Positions 23,401 through 35,400 of a DNA stretch of 64,000 nt are shown here, one piece after another. The stretch spans positions 601,899-665,898 of the forward strand of contig JAVYIG010000312.1 in the NCBI GenBank assembly GCA_035222895.1, in the 5' to 3' direction. Positions within the stretch are counted from its first letter, which is position 1, and every line of letters begins with the position of its first letter. This DNA comes from Strongylocentrotus droebachiensis. Its lineage: Eukaryota > Echinodermata > Echinoidea > Camarodonta > Strongylocentrotidae. Position numbers and translations under genes: made by a program. The notes under the pieces are model-generated. The model did not search any database and was not told the DNA's origin. It worked only from the letters and a program-made list of their open reading frames with translations.

Positions 23401-26400
23401 ACTGATGGGGGCTCTTTTTTAATACAAATTTCAACCTATGATACTCCTAAATTCTTTGCTATTTCATCACTATCGGCATTATTTCCCTTTTTACAACTTT
23501 ACAAGTTATAACATGCAGCTAATGGTCAGATCTCCTCCCTCTGTACAAAATTTCTGGTCCAAGCCCGTATACAGTCGCCTCCTCAGCAACTGGTTTCCTT
23601 TTACTAAATTTAGCTTTGGTTGATTTACTGGCGAGGCTCCAGCAGATATGGGGCGGCAGTGTGCACACCAGTATACTATACCGGCACAGCTAGTAAAGCC
23701 ACTGCTGAGGGCCGCAGTGTACTGCGAGCTTCCGTTGTTCGTACCCGGCCCCCCACTCAGTTCCTCAATCCGAAAAAATGCTCAATGTACCCCCCTAAAT
23801 TCGCAATAATTTCTCAGGAGTCCAAAGAGATGAGAGAAAAAGTCAAATACACCCCCTTTTTTTACATTTCTCGGGCCGGACTTAGTCGCACGAAAAGTAC
23901 CCCTTTACCGGACATTTTGGTAACACGCATAGTATCACTCCGTTTCTCAGAGTGGGGGGCCGGGTATTTGTATCTGTAAAACTCTTCATAGAGATGTGGA
24001 GATGGGAGATATAGCGCAATCTTGCGGCGAAAAAGCTTTCATTTGTTTACAATATGGCAGCCTCTAGACACCGACAAATTTGAGCAAGAAATCCTTCACG
24101 CTAACCTAATTTCCACAATTCTGTTTCATTGGTTTAAGGTTTGAAAGTTGAACTCAATATTGTGTGAAAGTTATAATAGAAAAGATTATCTTTATTCTAT
24201 AATTCCACAGGGGCGATTTTTAATTTTGCAATCGCCCCTGTGAGCAATCTGACGGAGGCGATTATGAAGCTCACGGGGGCGAATCGCCCACCGCCCATCC
24301 CCCTCTCCTTTTCAAAATGGCCGCCATAAAACAGATATTTTCTTGTATCTCCGCTTCTAAATAACATAGAGATTTGATTTTAAGTGCTAATATATTTTCT
24401 AGGGCCAGGAATCCAATGAAATACATTTCAATAAGCTAAACCTGACTAAAAAGCCCAAATAGTGGTTCTCCAAGATTTATATGGCCATGCACAGACTGCC
24501 GATCCTGAAACAGAGAAGATGAGAATAATCAAAATTGCAGCTAAACTGATCAGAGATGACATAAAGAGTGTCATGACATTACATGAGCTGTACCCGGACA
24601 TGCTGTCGGAGGAGGAAAACATTGATTTCCTGCCAGAAAGCCTAAGGTTACTGCTGGGAGGATTGTTTGTCGGCAAGAATGTGCTCATGAAGACGGCCTC
24701 AATTGGGCAAGCAGTTATGCAAGCAGCCCGACCTCAAGTTCTGCAGGCTCGACTGCAGATTGGACTGGGGATCCAAATGCACCGTCAAGCTTCTTGATTG
24801 ATTCCCTCCACAAGCTTGGTTTCAGCTGCTCCTATCAGGAAGTTCAAACTTTTAAACGGAATGCTGTGATGTCTCATGGAACAGACATACTGATTTCAGT
24901 TCGGAGTTTGTCCAGTATGATGCAGACAATGTAGACCACAACATCCGTACCCTGGATAGTAACAATACATTCCATGGCATGGGGATGATTGCTGCCATAA
25001 CCCCAGCCACAAAGACCAGCAGACCTACCCTCAGGGCGTAGGTCACCTCCAGCAATATCTCCACGGTGGGACGAATTCCTATCCATTACCACAAAGAAGA
25101 GAGCCGCGGTACGACAACACTGGCATACCAGAAGGTGGTCAACATGAAGGCAAAGGACCCAACAGCAGACCTTGATCTCCTGTGGAAGACATCCGTCATG
25201 TTCACCTCACAAAGACCGGCATGGTCTGGACTGATGCAGCTAGTGCATCATGGTGACCACCCCAGGAAATCATCGGTAATGTTTCTCCCAATGATCGACA
25301 TGAATCCTAGCGATGTCACTTGCATCTATTCCATACTGAAGTTCGTGTGTGAGCATGCTCGTGTTACTGGCATGTCCAGACGGTTACATGTCAATCAGGT
25401 TCTAAGACTCGTGCTCTGGCGACAACTGCTCTACTGTCTATTTATAATGATAGATCACATTTATATATCGCGTCTAATACTTTATTTTTAGGCGCAGTAT
25501 ATATTATACCCCGGTCATCGGATTCAGGCTTACCCGCACACAATGTATGCATATTCTCCACTTCCTGGGGAGCATTCCGGCATTAACTAACTGAATCCCT
25601 GACTTTACTCCGGAGCCCAACACTTTACCCAACCCTTAACCCAATGTTAAACCCAAATGCTAAACCAAATATCCTAGTCACATCCCTAAACCAACTCCAA
25701 AGGGAAATAAATCTGACCAATCCTTGGCCACTCAAGGAAATGTACTTTTTGCTTGGTCTGTTGTTGGACTCGTGTCAGGCTCGTCAGTGCGACTGGGGTT
25801 TAACCCTACATGTTTGACAAAAATAAAGCACAGAGTAAATGTCACAGGGGTATATGTCGGCTGTCAAGAAACACACAGTGTGTTTTTTGATGACATTTGG
25901 TGGCTTCATCAAAATTGGAGATAGATATGTACCTGGGGCATCAGTCTTCTTTTCCTTTCCTCCACCCTTCTCTAAATCTTCTTTGGCCCTGTCGACAGCC
26001 TCCTTGAACTCTTTGGCCGTGTGTGCTGTCCTGAAGCGGATGGCTAGCTGTTCGTTCTGGACCGTTCCTTCTGAAGCGTCCATTGCTGACCACACCCATG
26101 AACGGTCAGAACCAGAGTTTGGACAGAGCTCGATGTGGGAGGTTATGAAGTGGTTTGCACAGACTTTCAACACCTGAGGTAGAGAATACAACAATATTTA
26201 TCTGTGCACTGGACATTATGGAGTGATTATACAGATTCTCAATACTTTGTGGATAGAATACAACCATACATGTTTTCATGCAATGGAGTGTGTGTGTGTG
26301 GGGGGGGGGGGGGGGTAATACATTTTCAATACTCTGTGGACAGGAGACTTAATTCGTACTTGGTTGGTTGGTCCTCCAAAATACTAGTCTGAGTTTTAAC

Positions 26401-29400
26401 TGGTCGTGCAGCAACATGAGTGATAAATTGCTATACTCAATTACTTTTAAGAAAATTGAGTTACATATATATGATCCTCTCCCACTATTCTACAAACTGT
26501 ATTTGCCATCCTTTATACAGAAATGCATCTAATTTGCATAAAGTATATTCACAGTAATAATAGTTGATTTCCCACTTAAATCAGACCTTTCTTAGTTGAG
26601 ATCAGAGAGGGGGGGGGTACATTGGCCACCTTCGCCTTCCTCCACCCTATCTGCTGTCTGACTGATTTAAAGAAAAGTGAGAATAATATGTATGATGTTA
26701 AATTAAACCTTTATTGTATTCTTGCCAATTAATCTACAAGGTTCCCTACTGAAGTGTATGAGAGAGGTATAAAGCAAGAATAATGTACAGTTTCTCAGCA
26801 CGGTATGGGCATCACCATTTTCTTGATAACGTGACGTAATATGTTTAAGTCGTTTATCAAGTAAATCTATTGAAATTTATGGATGGTTCCTTCCCATGTG
26901 TGTGTGTGGTGATGAAGTATTTCATTCACATGCTATCATCCTTTGTATTACAATTGTCAGAACGCAAATTGCATAAATAAGTTAGTGCAGGGGTGAAGGT
27001 CTCGCCGAAATGAAATAGATATGTCAACTGCTATATTTTAGTATTTTGAAATAAATGAATTACAATTGCTCCCCTGTTTTATATTTTTCAGCTATGATTT
27101 TCCCTCATTGAAAAGTAAAGGTTTTGTTATTGATTTAAAAAATCTTTCTGAACTAAAGCTTGGTGCATGATACATGTACAATTTCGCCCGGTATGTCACA
27201 CGCCAAGAAAATGGATGCGCCCATGTCATGCTAAAAGGCATTACATCATGCCAAGAATATCTTCATTTATATATCTCTATCTTGTACACTTTGGTAATTA
27301 GGAATAGTGTACAGTAAAGGGCAGGAATACATCTCATTTCCCACAAAACCTACACTTATTCTATGGGGTGAGGTTTCTTTTAGGACATGCAGACAACACA
27401 AAAATGTGTGTTATAAAATGTTGAATGGCTACTAAGGTTACGTATTTTTTGATGAGGTCAATGTTTTTGTTCTAACCTGTTCTCTCCTCATAATGATCCT
27501 ATATGCATGGTCTTGAGAGTTGTAGAGAACCTTGATATCTCCTACACCTCTCTCCTTCCATGCCTTCGCTTCACCATTGTAACGGTACAGCTTGGCTCGG
27601 TGACTGAACTTCACTTCTTCTCCTTCCTCTCCTACACATTAAGAATTGTTTTGTTTTAAATATGAAGAGAAAAACATACTTAAATTATAATAATTACAGA
27701 TGCACTGATATAGCACAGACAATAAACAAGTACATGTATAATCTACTTTGCTTAAAAAACATAGTTACATTATTCCTTTAGCCAAGCTACCGTGGTATAA
27801 TTAAGGCACTCGATCTGGCATTAAAGGAATTTCAGGTACCTTAATTACCTATGCCGAAAGTGACAATGTTAAGTATGTTGACAGGGATACGGGCCAACAG
27901 GGGCGGCGATCCCGGGGGGACGGGGGGGGGGGGGGGGGACATGTCCCCCCCTCGATTTTTGTAGGGGAAGATTGTCCCCCCCGGAAAATTTGAAAAAGTG
28001 CAAAAAGCGTTTAGACAAATTTAAATGCGAAAATCTTCTGGCTCGGGAGCTTTGCTCCCTCGCATAATATCCTTCAAAATGTACAAGTAAATATTGTAGA
28101 AAAGAGAAGTGTGAAAACAGTACATTGTTTGTTTTCATACTATAGTTTTGCTAAGGAATATAATTCTGTAATACAACAAAACTTCAAAACCTATGAGGGG
28201 GTAATCACTTTCGTCACCTTCACCCCTCTCATTAATTATGCTCACTCACTCGGGCTTGGGGCAGTCCCCGCCCCCCCCCCCCCTCCGATAAAACTCAAAC
28301 GTGGTTTATTTCTAATTCGATACCAGTGACTAATTTACAAATGTTGCTGCCCCTATACCCCACCAAGGGCCCTAAGGCAGGCCCCTGGTTGCTCAGCTGA
28401 CCACAATTAAATGCCTAAAACACCTGAGCTTCCGGGGGCTCCGCCCCCTGGACCCCACCAGGGCCCTCAGCGGGCCACTGGATGCTCATCTGACCATATT
28501 CAAAGCCTAAAACCCTGAGCTTCCAGGGGCTCCGCCCTTAGGCGGCCCCTGGATGCTCATCTGATCGTAATTTAATGCCTAAAACCGCTGAGCTTCTGGG
28601 GGCTTTGCCCCCTGGACCCTACTCCGATTAGTGACCTGCATGCAAGTGTCACAAATAAGGTATCAAAATATGCTCATCTGACCCTTATTAAATGCCTAAA
28701 AACTCTGAGCTTCATGGGGCTCCGCTCCTGAACCCCACGCCAATTTACGCCCCACTTGCTTTGCTCTATCTGATCGCAAACACTTTAGCCCCCCCCCCCC
28801 CCCACTCCCAACTTGAAAAACGTTCCGCGGGGCCTGTATGTAACATATAAGAGTGGTGATGATGCAGATTTTTTTCTCCCCCAAAAAACGTTTTTGCTCA
28901 TTACGTCACTCTTCCCTCGTTCCTCGCATTTCGTCCCCCCCCCCCCCCGGTTATGAAAAGAAATCGCCGCCCCTGGGGCCAAGTATACACTAAACCATGT
29001 GATCCTGGTCCATTAACTTATCCACCACAACACATAATTATCTACTCAATATTGTAAAGTGTATGGTATATTATAGTCATGGTATTCTTGCCATTGCACT
29101 TGCTAAAATGATGCAATTGTCTAGTACATAACTTTGGTTCTAACTAATAGGTATGTATAAAAGCAAGTACAACAACTCAGCATAACAACAGCTCTGAATA
29201 ATTCAGATACATTCTACACAAAATAAATTCATGAAGATCTCACTGTAACTGAAACACTTTTGATCAATTCTCTAAATTCTGCCTTACTGGTTTCATATCC
29301 CCCTTCTTCAGAGCAAATAAAAAAGGGAGGTATCACTCTCGCACTTTGCAAATCTATTACACGCTTGGAGATGTGTCGGAAGGAGAAAACCCCAAAATCA

Positions 29401-32400
29401 GTTAAATCAGAATTGATTTTATTATCTACTATATAAATCTATATATCTACCTATTCCAGACAAAGCAGTCATCAAAATAAACTAGATGGAACTTTGACTG
29501 CGCGCAGTTGAAAATGATGCCTCCGTCATAGAGCAATTTTACAAACCAAAACAGAAGAAATTTTTCGAATTCAAGTTCAATTGTAATCCATTAACAGGTT
29601 CTCAGAATATTGTGATGACAAGCTATTTTTGCATACATAATGAGCCCATGAACTTTGACCTTACCAAGTATCTACTCAGTTCATTGGCTCTGCAAGAAAC
29701 TTACATGACCTAAGTTGGCAGGAATCCATCAATCGGTTCTTGAGATAACGCGATCACAAGCTCGTTTTGCATACATAATGAGCCCTTTGGCCTTTGACCT
29801 TTGACCTCGTGACCTCAAAATCTAATCAGTTTTTCGGCTTTGCAAGTAACATACATGACCGAAGTTTGGCAGCAATCCATCAATCGGTTCTTCAGATAAC
29901 GCGATCACGAGCTCGTTTTGCATACATAATGAGCCCTGTGACCTTTGACCTTTGACCTCGTGACCCCGAAATCTAATCACTTCATCGGCTCTACAAGATA
30001 CATACATGACCAAAGTTTGGCAGGAATCCATCAACCAGTTCTTCAGATAACGCGATCACGAGCTCGTTTTGCATACATAATGAGCCCTGTGACCTTTAAC
30101 CTTTGACCTCGTAACCCCAAAATCTAATCAGTTCATCGGCTCTACAAGATACATACATGACCAAAGTTTGGCAGGAATCCATCAACCAGTTCTTCAGATA
30201 ACGCGATCACGAGAACGGGACGTACAGACGTACGGACGGACGGACAACCCGAAAACATAATGTCTCCGGCTACTTCGTAACGGAGGCATAAAAAAGTCAC
30301 AGTTGTGCATATACCCCACCCTAAGACCCTGCTATACCACCTGTCACTTGCACACCACACCCGCATGCAACTTCCTCTCTCAAAGCAGTCCCAAATACAA
30401 CCAGGGACATGTTGCCAACAAGGAGAGGGGACGGAGGGAGGGACATAGGTAGATACATAGATTTACGGTATATAGTAAATAATAAAATCAGTTTTGATTT
30501 AACTAATTAACCACAATAAATCATATGTATCTACCTGTTATTGCTTAGACCAACAACCAAGATAGCGGGGGACCAGGCAAAAAGATGCCAACCTCACAGA
30601 CGCCGTAGCAAAACACTCCTAACTTGCAGAAATGTCCTTAAGATAACACGAAACGAAGGTGTTTGGCGAAAACCAGAAAGCAGCCTTCGTAATGACATGA
30701 AGCGCTACCCCACTGAAAAACCCAGGAGGTACCAAAACCCATGGTATCATGCGCACGAGGACACACACCATCAGGATCCGCAGTTTGAACAACAACAACA
30801 ATCCATCCAGAGATAGATCCCTTCGAGGCAGGTGAGACAGGCTCCCTCGTGATAAGAAACAGCTGAACGCTATCAAGGAAAAACCCGAAAACCCAAGGGG
30901 GGCAAGGAGAAAACCCATCCACCTACCGACTCCTCTTACGAAGGAGTAGCGAGGGTAGTGGACAGTGGGAGTCCTGCCACCAACAACGGGCAAAGACCCC
31001 GAAAAAGACTAACCACGGCACAGAGCTTCTCAGAAGCCGAGCTTAGCAAGACAGATCCCGAAACAAACCGGGACCCGGAAACACCAGAAAAGTGCTATCG
31101 AGTCCAGTCAAGATACCCCAGGGGCAGGGGCAAAGCCCCCTGGGTGGCCGATGGACTTCTCAGCCGAAGCCACAATTGGAGACTCGACATTGTTGAAACG
31201 TCGGTCGATGAAGCCTGCTCAAAAGCCTTATTAAAGCTGGAATGTTCAGCTACAGGCCCAGCATGGTCATCACTACCAAGCTACACCGCACCTTAGGCTG
31301 CAAAGCTTGGTGCTAGAAGCCACTGTGTGACCGGGGGCAACTCAACTTAAAACCCGAGACATATACGAAGAAAACCGCGAGACGGAGTCCAAGTCAGACT
31401 GACGGACTGGGGGGACCAACCCCCCAAAATGGGGCAAGGTGCCGATAGTAGCTGCCCCCGGAGGAGCACTAAAAACAGCTGGAGGCTTAACCCCAAACAA
31501 GGGCAGACGGCACATGGCGACAAGCCAACAGCAGCACCAGGCAAGCCGGGCCTAAAAGGTCTAACCGATGCCAGAGAAGCAACACCCCGAGACTCAAAAA
31601 TCAAACCCGAAAATGAGTTAGGTGTGACCGGGGCCGGCTCAAATGCCGGCTGAAGCAGGGGCAAGGAAAGGATTAAACATACGCCTGAAAAACCGTGGCG
31701 CCCGTCGGGTTTACTGACAACTTCAGTAACCCAAAATTTAACTCCCCCCAAAAAGGTGACAACTCTCACGCCACAGCAGACACACTCGCGAACTCGGAGA
31801 ATACATCTAAAAGCGAGTACGGTGTGACTGGGCCTGGCTCAAAGCAAGTCGGCGCACGGGCAGAGATAGGCTCCAAGTCACCGCCCGAACAGGGTGATAA
31901 ATTTGATGCCAAACTTTGGCGCCTGCCGGAACAACTGGTTATCCCAGTTGCCTCCTCAGCCTCCTTGCTGGTGAAAACGGGGCAGTACCGCCTCACCGCT
32001 TCACCAAAAGACATAGCGAGCGCGGAGCCTTGGTGCTCCAAAGTGGTGAATGGAAACACCTCGCTTGAGAAACCGGGTCACTCCCGAACCTAATGTCGGT
32101 TGCGAAACCAGGGTCAATTCCCCGCCTGACGGCACGGATTGTTGCAAAACAACTACGCACAGTCTGTGAGGCCCGCGCCTCCTACAAAGCTGGCCGTTCC
32201 GATCAAGACAGCACGGCTTGTAACAGTCTTTGTATCCACGGCGACATCCCTTAATAAACTGAAAACCACTCATGGTGGATGGACACAGCGGAACAGTAGC
32301 CGTTTTTAAAAACACCCCGAAGCTCCGTCTGAGCGGTAGCAGATAAGGCTAATATTGGCGAAGATTTCTCCTTCGCCTTCTTAGCTCCTGTCCCAGCCAA

Positions 32401-35400
32401 AACTTGGGTGGATGAACCCTTCCGTTTCTTACCCGTAAAAAACGGGGGACGAAACAAATTTCACGGCCCTGCTAGAGCCTTAGCTCTAACTTACGGGCTA
32501 TGTAACTAGGGCCGTGAACTCCATCGCTTCTCACCCCTAAAAACGGGGGACGAAGCGAACTTCGCGGCCGTGCTAGAGCTTCAGCTATACGGCCGGTGAG
32601 ACCGGCACCGACTCGCTTACAACGCTTCACAGGAAGCCAAAGCGAGCCAGAAGATCTTACCTTTCACGGCAGCGATAACAGGCATCTCACTAGAGAAAAC
32701 AGGGCCCCTCCCGACACAGTCGGTCATGAAAAACCGGGATATCTTTGCGCTTGAGGGCCAAGCTTAAAGATAAACTTGAGTTCTGGTAAAAAAAAGAAAA
32801 TCAATTCTCACAGAATCAAACGAAACTTACACTGAATGTTCAAGATTACAAATAAATGACATGTGCCGAACAATTTTGGAAGAAAATGTATACTGGCTAA
32901 AAAATGAGCATAGAAAGACAAGGAAATCAAGGTAGTACTAGCCTAGCCGAAGAAGGGTGGACGAGCTCTTCTGCTTCTTATCCCTAGATACGGGGGACGA
33001 AGCGAGCTACACGGCCTTCAGCTATACGGGCGGTGTGAACAGGGCAACGAGTCTACCGTTTCTCACCCGTAGATACAGGCAGCGAAGCGAGGCCTTAATA
33101 GACCCTAAACCTAACTTTATGGCCAGTGTGAATAGGGCCTCGAGCCCCTCCGCTTCACACCCGTAGAAATGGGAGGCCAAACAAGCTTCACGGCCTTACT
33201 AGAGCTTCAGCTTTAGCTTTACAGGCGGTGAACATGATACGAAAACAACTTTAAGCTTTATTATTTTGCTCCCGAAAATATGATTTTTTTTTTTTAGAGT
33301 CCCCAAAAAATCACAACGACTCAGCCAGCCTCTGAATAAGCGGATTTTGTTTCGTTGGGGGGGGGGGGGGGGGGGGGGGTAAGGTCAACTTTTTTTAAGG
33401 TCAGCCATTGGCATAATTTATTTTTTTATTTTTTATTGTCACACTGACAACTCAAAGCTGCGGTATTAGACCACCATTGAGTCAAACGACTCCTCTCCTG
33501 GAGAAGCACCAAGTAAAGCGGGCGCTGTAGAGACAAAGCCTAACAGAGAGCCGACTGCATGGGGTGGCAATCTTAATGCCACAGGAGCAACACCCAAGAA
33601 TTCGGAAAAATAATCAGAATCTGAGGACAAAGAGCCCGGCTCTGAGACAACAATAGCCCCCGACCCAGCCGAGGCTTGGGTGCTCGAACCCTTCCGCCTC
33701 TTACCCTTCCATCCTCAATGGGGGACGAAGGGGGCTTCTTGGCCTTGCTAGCTTTCTTAAGCTTGGCTCTACGGTCAGATTGACCTGGGCTGCCTCGCTT
33801 CACTGCTTCTATAGAAACGTGAGCGAAAACCCCTATGAAGGAGGTTTCTCTGCTTTGCTAGCTTTCTTAAGCTTGCACGCTACGGTCAGATTGACCTTGG
33901 CCGTCCCGCTTCACTGCTTCTATAGAAACTTGAGAGAAAACCCCTACGATCAGTGTAACCGGGGCCCTCATGCTGCGATGCCTTGAGAGAAGCTTCAGCG
34001 GAACCCCTTGCTCGGTGTGACTGGGGCCTGCTCGCGTGAATGCTTCGTGAGAAGCCTCAGCGAGTTTGTGACCCTGGCGTTCCGCTGGGGTGAACTTAAC
34101 GCACAGCGAGCTCAAACAGAAGAGCCGCACCGTTAGCACACACTTCAACAACACACGAGGTATGCACAAAGAATTCCTGTAACATTCAAGTAAACACACA
34201 CAGTGTAAAAGCCCAGTACACAAAAAACTGTGCCCGGGACTGAACTCCAAAAAAGAAGTTCGCTTGGCAAAAGTGAACACTAATTACTGCCAAACTAAAG
34301 TGACTGAGGGTTAAAACCCGAACCAAAAACGCTGCAAGGAGTCAAAAACTCCAAATTTTGCGCGAGTGACTTATCTGTACTCCTTATCGATTGACTGCGA
34401 AAAAGAGAGAGGAAGTTGTATGCGGGCGTGGTGCGCACGTGACAGTTGGTATAGCGGGGTCTTGGGGTGGGGTATGCACAATTGTGACTTTTTTTTATTT
34501 CAAAGACTGCTTTGTCTGTGTCTGGAGGACTGAAAGCAATAATATGTAGATACATATGATTTATTGTGGTAAATAAAATCTTTCGCTCCTGGATAATCTA
34601 AATTCCTATAACTAAGAATCCAGCCTTCATAATCCTGACTTCATAATCTTCTGGAATCTGGAAGATGGGCTTAAAGTAAACATCTTCCACTTGCTCCACC
34701 TCGTCGACGGAGCCTCCAGACAGTGTCCTACCTCCCCTGGAGAAGGAGGTCTTCGGAGACCTTCCCACGCCCGGAGACTTGGCTCCTCCGGGGGACTTGA
34801 TGGGGCTCTTGGCAGTCACCGCATTGAGGTCTATACGGAACGTGAAGGACGAACCCTGAGACTCGGCTATGTCGGTGAGGGTCAGAGCGGGTTTGCTTGG
34901 TGTAGAGGATGCTGATGAGGCGTCTGCTTTGGATTCGGAATCAGAGATCGAGGACTTTGATTTGACAAGAATAGAAGAGAAGAAATATGGTACAAAATTA
35001 GCATCAAGAAGATTATTAACTTAAGTCAAAAGAGTTTCATCTACATCGAATCTGAGCCCATGGCCTTTAGAGTGACCCAGAGGTATTTGGCAGGAATCAA
35101 AGAAAAAATTACTGGCATACAAATGATAGAAAGAAGATTAGTATTCAGACTTAAAGGTCCCTATATTCTACTCGTTCAGTCAAACCAGGCCCTAGCTTTA
35201 AAGTCATGATTAATAAAAGGAAAAAGTAGATCTCAGAATAATTTCCTTTGTTAACTCATAGCATGCCATGAGGCTGCATGCACGCTACCGTTATAGTGCT
35301 TTGTGCATGCAAGCTAACCATTGAATCACTGCCATGCCTGCAAGCACGCATTCGTAATAGCAGTTATTGGACTGTGCTGTGGGTTTCGCACGCGCTATTC

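Larger units (their letters stand above)
29397..34590. mobile_element. complex inverted-repeat element, about 5.2 kb
   Basis: The right arm (about 34398-34590), read in reverse, matches two left pieces in order: 29417-29485 (gattttatta.., ccagacaaagcagtc) and 30289-30375 (aaaaaagtcac.gttgtgcata.., accccaccc.aagaccc). A third related inverted end (accacaataaatcatatgt) is at 30510-30545. The left arm is broken by a separate repeat (29518-30288). Between arms, 30.6-34.3 kb is GC-richer, holds degenerate 70-100 bp repeats and has no recognisable protein. The type is unknown; long inverted arms recall foldback elements. Confidence 0.7.

Noticed and set aside
27869..28138. Proline-rich ORF at the hAT-like element end
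   Set aside because: Proline and glycine come from poly-C/poly-G runs in the element arm.
30541..34280. Several 70-140 codon ORFs inside the 5.2 kb element
   Set aside because: No family resemblance, overlapping on both strands, and built from degenerate repeats; GC content explains their length.
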